Shown: in pieces, positions 1 to 7,842 of the stretch
How the letters are laid out: each line of letters begins with the position of its first letter
Position numbering within the stretch: the first letter of the stretch is position 1
Assembly: GCF_023074185.1 (NCBI RefSeq)
Contig: NZ_JADPKY010000097.1
Coordinates: forward strand, 1 to 64,000
DNA length: 64,000 bases
Direction of reading: 5' to 3'
From: Bradyrhizobium sp. 132
GTDB taxonomy: Bacteria; Pseudomonadota; Alphaproteobacteria; Rhizobiales; Xanthobacteraceae
Made by a program: the position numbers and the translations under genes
Notes under the pieces: generated by a model
What the model saw: the letters and a program-made list of their open reading frames with translations, nothing else
Databases searched by the model: none
Told to the model about the DNA's origin: nothing

Positions 1-1
1 T

Positions 2-280
2 GGCAAAGCGCGAGGCGGCAACGACACGTTCCGTTTCAATTTCAACAGCGGTCACGACAGGATCGAGGATTTTGGTCAGGGCGCACAAGGTGTGGCAGGG
101 TCAAATTCGGGGACCGACCACATTGATGTGAGCGCCTTGGGCATCACAAATCTCAGTCAGCTCAGCATCTCTGCGTTCGATCCAACAACTCACGAAAGCA
201 CGATCGCGTTCAGTCCTGGCAACGACGTCATTGTGCATAGCCAAGTCGCACTCACGTCGCACGATTTCCTTCTTGCATAG
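2..280 (+). CDS. C-terminal fragment of an RTX-type calcium-binding secreted protein (5' end outside window)
   Basis: The reading frame is open from base 2 and stops at 280, so only the last 92 residues are present. It begins with GGNDTF and continues F-x-F-N-S-G-H-D-R-I-E-D-F, the pattern that follows nonapeptide Ca-binding repeats in serralysin/haemolysin-type proteins. The end is a hydrophobic HDFLLA tail, as in C-terminal type I secretion signals. The likely role is a type I secreted extracellular protein; the catalytic or adhesive part is to the left and cannot be judged. The GTG at 92 is internal, not a start. Confidence 0.7.
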   Translation, partial: GKARGGNDTFRFNFNSGHDRIEDFGQGAQGVAGSNSGTDHIDVSALGITNLSQLSISAFDPTTHESTIAFSPGNDVIVHSQVALTSHDFLLA

Positions 281-629
281 AGCTTTTGGGGGCTGCACCT
301 GATCCCATGGCAGTGCACGCCGCGTCGCGCGCGTTGCGAACGTTTCGACGATGGCGAGCAGAAGAGCGAGGGGACTAAAGATCCGACCCGACAGCCTGAC
401 CTGCACGACGACCAAGTTCGCCCTCGCCCTTTACGCGCTGGCTGTGCTGGTACTGCTCGGATGACGCGATCGTGAGATCGCGGGCCTGACAATCGCGGCG
501 CTATGCCGCGCGCTCCGGTCGGTGCATTTACCAGAAATTTACCCCTGCTCGCGAGCGCCGGTATCATTTGCTTAGAATTTGATCGCTACCGTGGATCTAC
601 GGAAATATTCCGAAACACGATTGGCGCCT
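281..629. other. intergenic region, no confident gene
   Basis: About 350 bases between the RTX fragment and the PilZ-like gene. It holds one weak small ORF (351-464, listed separately). Other open frames here are antisense or frame shadows with no recognisable protein. No clear terminator or promoter was seen. Confidence 0.5.
351..464 (+). CDS. possible 37-residue small membrane protein
   Basis: ATG at 351, stop at 462-464. The first half is basic (MASRRARG and several Arg/Lys) and the last 15 residues are hydrophobic (FALALYALAVLVLLG), giving one possible C-terminal membrane segment. There is no good Shine-Dalgarno sequence upstream and no family is recognised. The hydrophobic end makes it slightly more likely than chance; it may simply be spurious. 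Confidence 0.22.
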   Translation: MASRRARGLKIRPDSLTCTTTKFALALYALAVLVLLG

Positions 630-1256
630 ATGTCCGTCGCAGACTTCCTCAGGCAGCGTGCAGTGCAAGTCACCGTGAGCGGCAGCTACTCGCTGCCGCG
701 CTGGTACGATTGCGAGGGCAAGCTCCGCACCTTCGCCTGCCGCACCAGCCGCGTCTCGCCCTTCCGCATGATGGTCGACGTTCCCGTGGTCGGCAGGATC
801 GGCGAGCGCGTGACCTCCTACTTCCAGGATTTTGGTGAATTCCAGTGCACCATCAGCGCGACGCTGAAATCGGGTTTCCTGATGGAGCTCGACATGACGC
901 GGGCCCGGCGCGCCTGGATGTCGGAAAAGCTGACCTGGCTCGAGAAGAAGCAGAAGGACGCCAGCGTCCTGGAGCTGCGGAATGACGCGCGCTTCGTTCC
1001 GCAGGTCGCCCATACTTTCCTGGCGCTTGCCGACGGCAGCACCCATGCCTGCTTCATCATCGACGTTTCCACGGCCGGCGTTGCGATATCCAGCGAGTAC
1101 GACCCGCCGATGGGAACGCCGCTTGCGGTCGGCGCCTGCGGCGGGCGCATGATCCGCAAATTCGAGCACGGCTTTGCGGTCAAATTCGCCGAAAGGCAGT
1201 CGCGGGACGACCTCGTCCGGCTGATTGTCCGTACGCCCATGCTGCAATCGGCCTGA
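630..1256 (+). CDS. PilZ-like domain protein
   Basis: A 208-residue soluble protein without signal peptide or membrane segment. It resembles rhizobial PilZ proteins, which bind cyclic-di-GMP and tune motility or exopolysaccharide. The N-terminal half (from VTVSGSYSLPRW) and the C-terminal half (FLALADGSTHACFIIDVSTAGVAI, then FEHGFAVKFAE) both have PilZ-like beta patterns, with the second matching D-x-S-x-x-G. A clear RxxxR switch was not identified with certainty. The frame also allows a TTG start at 579; the ATG at 630 was preferred because it is the first ATG, though neither start has a strong ribosome site. Stands alone. Confidence 0.6.
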   Translation: MSVADFLRQRAVQVTVSGSYSLPRWYDCEGKLRTFACRTSRVSPFRMMVDVPVVGRIGERVTSYFQDFGEFQCTISATLKSGFLMELDMTRARRAWMSEKLTWLEKKQKDASVLELRNDARFVPQVAHTFLALADGSTHACFIIDVSTAGVAISSEYDPPMGTPLAVGACGGRMIRKFEHGFAVKFAERQSRDDLVRLIVRTPMLQSA

Positions 1257-1358
1257 TCCTCCGCCTCGCTGCCCTATCGCGGCCCCATTCCGGGATCAGC
1301 TTTTGAGGGTCCGCCCTCGTGCCGGACATCATTTGCAGACCTGCGATCGGGGGACCGA

Positions 1359-1631
1359 ATGGCAGTCGACAAGATCGGACTCGGCAAAACCAGACTCGAC
1401 AAGATCACTTGGGACAGGGTCGGCCGGGTCACCGAGCCCGGACGCTACATGTACACGTTCGGCTGGCTCACCATCACCGCCGGCGATCTCGATATCTGGA
1501 AGCAATACCCGCAGGCTGCGTTCACGCTGATGGCGGAACATTCCGAGCCGAACGCATCCATCGGCGAGGAATTCCACCTCGGCGCCTTCGACATCGCGCC
1601 CAACGCGCCGCCGCCGTTCACCACCCACTGA
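1359..1631 (+). CDS. conserved hypothetical protein, 90 aa
   Basis: ATG at 1359 is preceded by GGGGGA at good spacing. The product is a small soluble protein with a core around YMYTFGWLTITAGDLDIWKQYPQAAFTLM and a proline-rich end (APPPF). It looks like a family seen in Bradyrhizobium, recalled from general knowledge, but no function is known to me. The N-terminus contains a short internal repetition (DKIGLGKTRLDKI). No signal peptide or membrane segment. Confidence 0.6.
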   Translation: MAVDKIGLGKTRLDKITWDRVGRVTEPGRYMYTFGWLTITAGDLDIWKQYPQAAFTLMAEHSEPNASIGEEFHLGAFDIAPNAPPPFTTH

Positions 1632-1695
1632 AGGCCGCAATGGCGGCCACCGACGGAACGGGAACGCATGGCATGGCCGTTGCTTTATCAATGCC

Positions 1696-1848
1696 ATGGT
1701 ACAGACCCCCGCCGTTGATCAGGCCTTCCTGCTGCTGCTCATCGTGTTCTGCCTGGGCACGTGCCTCGTGCGCGCCTTCTGGGAGCTTGAGCAGGTCCGG
1801 GCACGCCGGATCGCGTCGCCACCCCCGCGCACGCACGACGAAGCGTGA
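1696..1848 (+). CDS. possible small single-pass membrane protein, 50 aa
   Basis: ATG at 1696, stop TGA at 1846-1848. Residues 10-28 (AFLLLLIVFCLGTCLVRAF) form a convincing transmembrane segment, followed by an amphipathic charged stretch (WELEQVRARR) and a proline-rich tail. Orientation would be N-out/C-in by the positive-inside rule. No clear ribosome site precedes it, and no family is recognised. The strong hydrophobic segment followed by a charged tail is why it is listed. Confidence 0.4.
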   Translation: MVQTPAVDQAFLLLLIVFCLGTCLVRAFWELEQVRARRIASPPPRTHDEA

Positions 1849-2160
1849 CCAGGCCGGCCGCCCGGCCCCGCGTTGCTCTGGACTTCCCGCGGGGACACGT
1901 GCATCGTGAATCGAAGAAACCTGCGCATTTCGTTGATCTGGCTCATCAATCGCGCCGCGATATCTGGCGCGCGACCGTTGCCATGGATAACGAACATGTC
2001 CTGCCATGCAATTGATTGCGCTCCGCATTCTTGACCTCACCAGCGACGCGGATGAACGCAGGCTGTCACGCCTGTTAAGCGAGCCGACAGCAGGCGCATG
2101 ACACATGGTCGCATTGGTGAATGTAGATAAGCGGATCAAGGGGACCTATTTTCGGCGCCG
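1849..2160. other. intergenic region, nothing recognised
   Basis: About 310 bases before the PrsW-like gene. Antisense frames run through it but have no plausible protein character. No clear promoter, hairpin terminator or RNA gene was seen. Confidence 0.5.
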
Positions 2161-3201
2161 ATGTACCTGATTGAAGCGTTACCCACGGTCATCGGAACGG
2201 CCGCCATCGCCCCGGCGCTGCTGATGCTGTGGCTTGTCATTGCCGCCGAGGAACGGCCGGGACCGCCGGCCCAGGTCTGGACCGCGTTCCTGCTCGGCGC
2301 AGCCAGCATTTCGCTGCTGGGCCTCGCCCGCGCCCCCTTCGCCAAGATGGTCGCGGCCCCCGACAATCCCTGGGCGGCGCTGGCCATGCATTCGATCTTC
2401 GGCGTCGCGCTGCCGGAGGAAGCGGTCAAGGTGATCGCCATCGTGCTGGTCGCCTCGACCAAGCGGCGGACCTTCGCCAATCCGATGGACACCGTGGTCT
2501 ATGGTGCCGCGGTTGGCCTCGGCTTTGCCGCCTACGAGAACCTCGCCTATCTCGTCCAGCACGCCGAGATGTGGCGCTCGCTGGCCGCCTTGCGCAGCGT
2601 GCTGACCGTGCCGTTCCACGGCGCGCTCGGCATCATCGCCGGCGCCTATCTGACCATCGCGCGTGCCGGCACGGCGCTGGGTGCGAACCGCCATCATCGC
2701 GACTGGGCCCGCCTCTCCAGCCGCCTGCTGATCTTCGCAGGCCCGCTCGCCCTGCATTCGGCCTTCGACTTCCCGCTGCTGACCCTGCAGCGCATGCCGG
2801 ATCTCGATCCGACACTGCGGATGTGGCTGGGCGGCGCGAGCCTGCTGATAGGCTTCAGCTCGATCGCCTTCGCCATCCGCCTGGTGCGGCGCGTCGCGCG
2901 CCATCACGCGCCCCGGACCGACGTCGCGCGCGAGCGGCTGAGCCAACTGCGCCGGATGTGGGCGCTGCTGCTCGCCGGCGGCGGCGTCGGCTTTCTCGGG
3001 CTCGCCTTCGTGCTGACCTCGATTCATCACTGGCTCGTCAACCCCGAGCGCAATCTGACGCTGGCCCTGATCCCGATCGGCCTGGTCTCTATCCTGCTAG
3101 GCCTCGCACTTCTGATCGTCACGACCGCGATCTATGTTCTCGGCCGCAACCGCATCCGCACCAGCGGGGAAGGTTTTTCGTCAGCGCACGGCGGCGGCTG
3201 A
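2161..3201 (+). CDS. PrsW family intramembrane metalloprotease
   Basis: A 346-residue polytopic membrane protein with about eight hydrophobic segments. PrsW hallmarks are present: EE at 86-87 in LPEEAVK, a conserved Glu at 126 in GFAAYEN, His153 in PFHGALG, and His199-x3-Asp203 in ALHSAFDF. Family members cleave membrane-anchored anti-sigma factors or act as related CPBP-like proteases; the substrate here is unknown and no anti-sigma gene is adjacent. ATG at 2161 is preceded by AAGGGGA, at rather long spacing. The C-terminal 100 residues add two or three extra membrane segments beyond the core. Confidence 0.85.
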   Translation: MYLIEALPTVIGTAAIAPALLMLWLVIAAEERPGPPAQVWTAFLLGAASISLLGLARAPFAKMVAAPDNPWAALAMHSIFGVALPEEAVKVIAIVLVASTKRRTFANPMDTVVYGAAVGLGFAAYENLAYLVQHAEMWRSLAALRSVLTVPFHGALGIIAGAYLTIARAGTALGANRHHRDWARLSSRLLIFAGPLALHSAFDFPLLTLQRMPDLDPTLRMWLGGASLLIGFSSIAFAIRLVRRVARHHAPRTDVARERLSQLRRMWALLLAGGGVGFLGLAFVLTSIHHWLVNPERNLTLALIPIGLVSILLGLALLIVTTAIYVLGRNRIRTSGEGFSSAHGGG

Positions 3202-3270
3202 ACCGCGGGATGGCAAGCGCGATGTGCGCGTACTAGATTGAGCGCACGCCTGTCGATCTGGAGCCCGCCG

Positions 3271-3849
3271 ATGACATCACCTGAGGATTTTTCCCGGCTG
3301 CAATCCGCCATGAGCCGAACGGTCAAGGCACATTGGAAAGCCTTCCTGTTCGAAGGCATCCTGCTTGTCGTTCTCGGCGTTGCCGCACTGATCCTGCCGC
3401 CGCTCGCAAGCCTTGCGATTACGATCTTCCTTGGCTGGATGTTCCTGGTCAGCGGCATCGGCGGATTGATCGCGACCTATTGGGCACGCAGCACGCCGGG
3501 CTTCTGGTGGTCGCTGATCTCGGCCGCGCTCGCCGTGCTCGCCGGCATGTTGCTGCTGGCGCGGCCGATGCAGGCGGTGCTGACGCTGACCATCGTGCTC
3601 GGCGCCTATTTCCTCGCCGAGGGCGTCGCCACCATCATGTACGCGCTGCAGCACCGGCGCGAGTCGGGCGGCCGCTGGTCGTGGCTCCTGATCGCGGGCC
3701 TCGTCGACATCGCGATCTCGTTCATGGTGATCACGGGATTGCCGAGCTCGGCGGAATGGGCGATCGGCATCCTCGTCGGCATCAACCTGCTGTTCGGGGG
3801 CGCCACCCTGATCGGCATGGCTTTGGCGGCACGCAAAAGCAACAGTTGA
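3271..3849 (+). CDS. HdeD family membrane protein
   Basis: A 192-residue integral membrane protein with six hydrophobic segments and the HdeD layout (two repeats of three helices, with P-L-A-S-L-A-I-T-I-F-L-G-W and a related W-A-I-G-I-L-V-G-I-N block). In E. coli HdeD contributes to acid resistance at high cell density; in rhizobia the role is unproven. The frame extends upstream to 3238, but ATG 3271 has GGAG at 3261-3264 and gives the natural N-terminus. Followed by the aroG promoter region. Confidence 0.85.
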   Translation: MTSPEDFSRLQSAMSRTVKAHWKAFLFEGILLVVLGVAALILPPLASLAITIFLGWMFLVSGIGGLIATYWARSTPGFWWSLISAALAVLAGMLLLARPMQAVLTLTIVLGAYFLAEGVATIMYALQHRRESGGRWSWLLIAGLVDIAISFMVITGLPSSAEWAIGILVGINLLFGGATLIGMALAARKSNS

Positions 3850-3880
3850 GGCGCCCCGTGGCCCTCACCTCGCTTGGGGG

Positions 3881-3909
3881 GTGACAACCCGCCGATCGCG
3901 CGCTATATG
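3881..3909 (+). promoter_or_regulatory. sigma-70-type promoter of the aroG leader
   Basis: GTGACA at 3881-3886 and TATATG at 3904-3909, separated by exactly 17 bases, resemble -35 and -10 boxes. A start about 7 bases after the -10 would fall at 3916-3917, on or next to the leader peptide ATG, implying a leaderless leader transcript. There is no ribosome site before that ATG, which fits. Confidence 0.6.
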
Positions 3910-3916
3910 ACTGACC

Positions 3917-3997
3917 ATGATCACCGTCGCCACCAGCTTTTATTGGTACTTTAGCTACGACAGCTCGCTGGCGGTGGGAGGATCACGCTCAATCTGA
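3917..3997 (+). CDS. aromatic leader peptide of the aroG attenuator, 26 aa
   Basis: ATG 3917 to TGA 3995-3997. Residues 7-14 read SFYWYFSY: two Phe, three Tyr and one Trp codon within eight, at 3938-3958. This covers all three end products of the pathway opened by DAHP synthase. Such clustering of control codons upstream of a terminator is the signature of ribosome-mediated attenuation. The last third of the leader ORF contains the CTGGCGG segment used for the antiterminator. The peptide probably has no function after translation, although some rhizobial leader peptides do act in trans. Confidence 0.8.
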   Translation: MITVATSFYWYFSYDSSLAVGGSRSI

Positions 3998-4046
3998 CAA
4001 ATTGCAGCATCTAGTCCGAACAGCCGCCAGACCTGGCGGCTTTTTT
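3968..4046 (+). promoter_or_regulatory. transcription attenuator with mutually exclusive hairpins upstream of aroG
   Basis: The segment CTGGCGG occurs twice: inside the leader ORF at 3968-3974 and in the terminator 3' arm at 4033-4039. Both can pair with CCGCCAG at 4024-4030. Pairing with the first copy makes an antiterminator; pairing with the second makes the terminator. A ribosome stalled on the aromatic codons at 3938-3958 leaves the first copy free, while a ribosome reaching the stop at 3995 covers it. The segment CCACCAGC at 3930-3937 can pair with part of the first copy as a 1:2 pause hairpin. Confidence 0.78.
4022..4046 (+). terminator. intrinsic terminator of the aroG attenuator
   Basis: AGCCGCCA at 4022-4029 pairs with TGGCGGCT at 4034-4041 around a GACC loop, followed at once by six T (4041-4046). 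It lies between the leader peptide stop and the aroG start at 4084, so it ends transcription before the structural gene. Confidence 0.85.
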
Positions 4047-4083
4047 ATTGGCCGGCAGGTTCTCAAAATGACAGGAGCCCGCC

Positions 4084-5169
4084 GTGCTGAGCACGACCGA
4101 CGATCTTCGTATCCGCGAACTGAAAGAGCTGAGCACGCCGGAAGAGGTGATGCGGGAAGTCCCGCGCACGCTCACCGCGACGCGCGTGGTGATGGCGGCG
4201 CGCAACGCCATCCATGCGATCCTCAATGGCCAGGACGACCGGATTCTTGTCGTGGTCGGCCCCTGCTCGGTGCATGATCCCAGGGCCGCGCTCGAATACG
4301 CCGAGCACCTCGCGAGCTTGCGCGAAGAGCTCGCCGACCAGCTCGAGATCGTGATGCGGGTCTATTTCGAGAAGCCGCGCACCACTGTCGGCTGGAAGGG
4401 CCTGATCAACGATCCTGATTTGGACGGCAGCTTCGACATCAACAGGGGTCTGCGGCTGGCGCGCAACGTGCTCTCTGCGGTCAATAATCTCGGCCTGCCC
4501 GCAGGCACCGAATTCCTCGACATGACGACGCCTCAATACATCGCCGACCTCGTGTCCTGGGCCGCGATCGGCGCCCGCACGACCGAGAGCCAGATCCATC
4601 GCGAGCTGGCCTCGGGGCTGTCCTGCCCGGTCGGCTTCAAGAACGGCACCGACGGCAACGTGCGAATTGCGGCGGACGCGGTGAAGTCGGCCTCGCATCC
4701 GCATCATTTCATGGCGGTGACCAAGCTCGGCCGCTCGGCGATCGCCTCGACCGCGGGCAACGAGGATTGTCACATCATCCTGCGCGGCGGCAGCAAGCCG
4801 AACTACGATGCGGCAAGCGTCGCGGAGGCGTGCAACGATCTGGCGAAAGCGAGCGTCGCGCCGCTCGTGATGGTCGATGCGAGCCACGCCAATTCGAGCA
4901 AGAAGCCGGAAAACCAGCCGCTTGTGACGGCCGACATCGCCGGGCAGATTTCCGGCGGCGAGAACCGCATCATGGGGGTGATGATCGAGAGCAATCTCGT
5001 CGCCGGGCGCCAGGACGTGGTACCGGGCAAGCCGCTCACCTATGGCCAGAGCATCACGGACGGATGCATCGACTGGGCGACCACGGCAATCGTGCTCGAG
5101 CAGCTCGCTGACGCGGTCGAGATCCGCCGCAACACCAAAAGCGCCGGACTGCACGAGCGTACAGCGTAG
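4084..5169 (+). CDS. aroG: 3-deoxy-7-phosphoheptulonate (DAHP) synthase, class I
   Basis: Condenses phosphoenolpyruvate and erythrose-4-phosphate, the first step of the shikimate route to Phe, Tyr and Trp; cytoplasmic. The 361 residues match the AroF/G/H type throughout: VVVGPCSVHDP near 57, RVYFEKPRTTVGWKGLINDPDLDGSF, PQYIADLVSWAAIGARTTESQIHRELASG, GFKNGTDG, and DASHANSSKK with the metal-binding His. GTG start at 4084 with AGGAG at 4073-4077. Expression appears controlled by the upstream attenuator with Phe, Tyr and Trp codons. Which aromatic amino acid inhibits the enzyme cannot be read from sequence with certainty. Confidence 0.95.
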   Translation: MLSTTDDLRIRELKELSTPEEVMREVPRTLTATRVVMAARNAIHAILNGQDDRILVVVGPCSVHDPRAALEYAEHLASLREELADQLEIVMRVYFEKPRTTVGWKGLINDPDLDGSFDINRGLRLARNVLSAVNNLGLPAGTEFLDMTTPQYIADLVSWAAIGARTTESQIHRELASGLSCPVGFKNGTDGNVRIAADAVKSASHPHHFMAVTKLGRSAIASTAGNEDCHIILRGGSKPNYDAASVAEACNDLAKASVAPLVMVDASHANSSKKPENQPLVTADIAGQISGGENRIMGVMIESNLVAGRQDVVPGKPLTYGQSITDGCIDWATTAIVLEQLADAVEIRRNTKSAGLHERTA

Positions 5170-5182
5170 GGCCAAAGCAAAC

Positions 5183-5215
5183 GCGGGCGGGGTGAGGCTG
5201 TCGCACCCTGCCCGC
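5183..5215. terminator. strong hairpin between convergent genes
   Basis: GCGGGCGGGGTG (5183-5194) pairs with CACCCTGCCCGC (5204-5215): twelve pairs with one G-U wobble on the + strand transcript. It sits between aroG and a convergent small gene. There is no T run on the plus side, so it is either a factor-assisted terminator or an RNA-stabilising hairpin. Confidence 0.5.
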
Positions 5216-5226
5216 TGCTCCGGCGC

Positions 5227-5481
5227 CTAGCAGCCGCGGCAGATGCTCTTGATCTTTTTGTCGAGCGCCTGATTTTCCTTGCTGAGGGGATCGTTCGGGT
5301 CGCTCAGGTTCTTCTCGTTCGGTACGTCGCCGGCGCGCGGCTGGCGATGGCCCACCGGCGCCTGTGGCACCGATCCGGAGGCCGCACCCCCAGACGTGGA
5401 TCCCTTGGTGCCGCCGGTCTGCGCAACCGCCGCGCCGCCGAGCAAGACCACGAGCGATACTGCCATCATGATCTTCTTCAT
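5227..5481 (-). CDS. small secreted protein, 84 aa
   Basis: ATG at 5481 is preceded by GGAGGAG on the minus strand. Residues 1-20 (MKKIMMAVSLVVLLGGAAVA) form a classical Sec signal peptide with an AVA cleavage site. The mature part is Gly/Ser/Thr rich, then has PNEKNLSDPNDPLSKENQALDKKIKSICRGC, ending in two cysteines that could form a disulfide in the periplasm. No function is recognised. Longer upstream in-frame codons exist, but the signal peptide and ribosome site fix this start. Confidence 0.75.
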   Translation of the reverse strand: MKKIMMAVSLVVLLGGAAVAQTGGTKGSTSGGAASGSVPQAPVGHRQPRAGDVPNEKNLSDPNDPLSKENQALDKKIKSICRGC

Positions 5482-5524
5482 GTCTCTCCTCCATTCCTCA
5501 AGCCGGCGTCTCCTCTGCCACCGC

Positions 5525-6619
5525 TCAGGTCTCGGGCGGATAGAGATGACTGTCGCCGCAATAATCCACGATACGATAGCGCGTTTCCGACGCCGCATCA
5601 CCCGCATCAGGTGCGGTATTTTGCATCGGCAACACGTAATTCGGCCCCACCGGCGACTTGCCGGCGCCGCCGGGAATGTCGATGACATAGTCAGGCTGAC
5701 ACAGCCCTGACACCCGTCCGCGTAGCTGCCGCATGAGGTCCTGCCCCTCGGCGAGCGTCGTTCGCAGATGCGCGGTGCCGGGCGCGAGATCGCCGTGATG
5801 CAGATAATAGGGCTTGATCCGGCATTCGACGAAAGCTCGCATCAAATCCGACAGAGCGGTCAAATTGTCATTGACGCCGCGCAAAAGCACGGACTGGCTC
5901 ACCATGGGAATTCCGGCATCGATCAGCCGCGCGCAGGCGGCGCGCGCCGGCCCCGTCAGTTCGCGCGCATGGTTGGCGTGCAGCGCCACCCAGGTGGTCG
6001 CGCCCTGAACCTTCAGCGCCGCGACCATCTCGTCGCTGATGCGCGCGGGATCGGCCACCGGCACGCGGGTATGAAGGCGGATGATCTTGACGTGATCGAT
6101 GCCGGCAAGATCGGCCATGATCTCGCTCATTCGCCGCGACGACAGCATCAGGGGATCGCCGCCGGTCAGGATCACCTCCCAGACCTCGCTGTGCGAACGG
6201 ATGTAGTCGATCGCCGCGCGATAAGCGCCGTCCGAGAGCGCGTTCTCCTTGCCGGGCCCGACCATCTCGCGGCGGAAGCAGAAGCGGCAATAGACCGCGC
6301 AGACGTGAACAAGCTTGAACAGAACGCGGTCGGGATAGCGATGCACGATCCCGGGGACCGGCGAGTGCGGATGATCGCCGATCGGATCGGCGTTCTCGCC
6401 CGGTTGCATCTCCAGCTCCGCGGCAGTCGGAACGAATTGCCGCGCGATCGGATCGTCGGGACTGGATTTGTCGATCAGTTCGACCAACGCCGGCGTAATC
6501 GCAACTGCGTAGCGCGCGGCGACACGTTCGAGCGCGGGTAGCGCTTCGGCAGATACAAGCTGCTCGGCCACAAGTTCGGCCGGCTCGCGCAATGTGCGTG
6601 CAAGGTTGGTCTTCGTCAT
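5525..6619 (-). CDS. epmB: EF-P beta-lysylation protein / lysine 2,3-aminomutase-like radical SAM enzyme
   Basis: A 364-residue member of the KamA family. The radical-SAM cluster is C107-x3-C111-x2-C114 (CAVYCRFC). GGDPLML follows near 153-159, and Lys321 in GGAGKSPVG is the likely PLP lysine. EpmB converts (S)-alpha-lysine to (R)-beta-lysine, which EpmA attaches to elongation factor P. Its start overlaps the epmA stop by four bases (ATGA), giving translational coupling, and efp lies divergently just beyond epmA, which makes the EpmB role far more likely than a catabolic aminomutase. It is short compared with clostridial KamA, as EpmB is. Confidence 0.92.
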   Translation of the reverse strand: MTKTNLARTLREPAELVAEQLVSAEALPALERVAARYAVAITPALVELIDKSSPDDPIARQFVPTAAELEMQPGENADPIGDHPHSPVPGIVHRYPDRVLFKLVHVCAVYCRFCFRREMVGPGKENALSDGAYRAAIDYIRSHSEVWEVILTGGDPLMLSSRRMSEIMADLAGIDHVKIIRLHTRVPVADPARISDEMVAALKVQGATTWVALHANHARELTGPARAACARLIDAGIPMVSQSVLLRGVNDNLTALSDLMRAFVECRIKPYYLHHGDLAPGTAHLRTTLAEGQDLMRQLRGRVSGLCQPDYVIDIPGGAGKSPVGPNYVLPMQNTAPDAGDAASETRYRIVDYCGDSHLYPPET

Positions 6620-7680
6620 GTCTCACTTAACGTTTCATTTGCAGGCGGCGTCCAGACCACCTGATCAATTCGCGATGCGCCGCTCGCCAGCATCACCAGC
6701 CGGTCGAAGCCGAGCGCGACGCCGCTCGCCTCCGGCATTGCGGCGACCGCGGCCAGAAAGTCCTCGTCCAGCGGATAGGCCTCGCCGTAGCGGCGCTGCT
6801 TCTCAGCCATGGAGTCCGTAAAGCGCTTGCGCTGCTCGTCTGCGTCGGTCAATTCGCCGAAGCCGTTGGCGAGTTCCACGCCACAGGCATAGACCTCGAA
6901 CCGCTCGGCAACGCGGGGATCACCGGCCTTCACACGCGCCAGCGCCGCCTCTGGAGATGGGTATTCGAACAGAATGGTCAAACGCCCCTGCCCCAGATGC
7001 GGCTCGACATGCTCGACCAGGACCTTGCTGAAGATGTCCGACCAGGTGTCGTCCCCGGCCACACGGACCTTGCCGGCAGCCGCCTGAGCGAGCGCGGCGC
7101 GGTCGCCTTGGTCGCCGGAAATGGTCGCAAGCAGATCGATCCCCGCAAACTGCTCGAAGGCGCCGGCAACCGTCATGAGCTCCGGCTCGGCGAAGGGATC
7201 GGCGGTGCGGCCGCGGAAGGCGAAGGTGCCGATACCGGTCGCCTGCGCCGCGCGGGCGATGAGAACGACGCAATCGGCCATGATGGCGTCATAGGGGGCG
7301 TCTGCCCGATACCATTCCAGCATAGTGAATTCGGGCAGATGCAGGTCGCCCCGTTCGCGGTCGCGGAACACCCGGGCGAATTCGAAAATCCGGGTCTCCC
7401 CGGCCGCCAGCAGCTTCTTGCAGGCGAATTCCGGCGAGGTCCGCAAGTATCGGCTGGCATGGCTGCCGTCGGGCCGCATGATCTCCGTCCGGGGGGCGTG
7501 CAGATGGGTCTCGTTGCCCGGGGAGACCTGCAGGACGGAGGTTTCGACCTCGACAAAGCCCTGCTCGACGAAAAAGCCCCGGAGAGCGCCGGTGATGGCC
7601 CCCCTGGCCTGAAGGAACGGCCGGCGGTCGAGATGCCGCCCGGGCGACCAGAACGGTGAGATCGGCTTGTCCCCAGCCAT
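6616..7680 (-). CDS. epmA: EF-P lysine lysyltransferase (lysyl-tRNA synthetase paralogue)
   Basis: A 354-residue class II synthetase core without the N-terminal anticodon-binding domain of LysRS, as in EpmA/PoxA/GenX. It contains the class II motif FARVFRDRERGDLHLPEFTMLEWYRA near 115-140 and the C-terminal motif 3 region GVALGFDRLVML near 318-330. It activates (R)-beta-lysine and attaches it to a conserved EF-P lysine. First gene of a two-gene operon with epmB (4-base overlap); efp is divergent across a 162-base gap. ATG at 7680. Confidence 0.93.
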   Translation of the reverse strand: MAGDKPISPFWSPGRHLDRRPFLQARGAITGALRGFFVEQGFVEVETSVLQVSPGNETHLHAPRTEIMRPDGSHASRYLRTSPEFACKKLLAAGETRIFEFARVFRDRERGDLHLPEFTMLEWYRADAPYDAIMADCVVLIARAAQATGIGTFAFRGRTADPFAEPELMTVAGAFEQFAGIDLLATISGDQGDRAALAQAAAGKVRVAGDDTWSDIFSKVLVEHVEPHLGQGRLTILFEYPSPEAALARVKAGDPRVAERFEVYACGVELANGFGELTDADEQRKRFTDSMAEKQRRYGEAYPLDEDFLAAVAAMPEASGVALGFDRLVMLASGASRIDQVVWTPPANETLSET

Positions 7681-7842
7681 TAACCGGCCGCCCCCGCTTT
7701 GAGCAAAATGCTGGCATCCACCGGCAAAATCAGTATGTTGCGGCCCGAAACGGTCGCCGAGGTCCGATTTGAGACCCCGAGTCCCCCCGAGATTTGATCA
7801 CGTCCTGGCCGGAGCCGGGCCAAGCAAGCAGGAAATTTAGCT

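Noticed and set aside
1719..1997. A 92-codon minus-strand frame near the prsW-like gene
   Set aside because: No ribosome site, Arg/Ser-rich, overlaps the likely small plus-strand ORF; no family.
5183..5215. A riboswitch or second attenuator at the aroG end
   Set aside because: Only a single GC-rich hairpin with no alternative pairing or leader ORF is seen; it is simply a hairpin between convergent genes.
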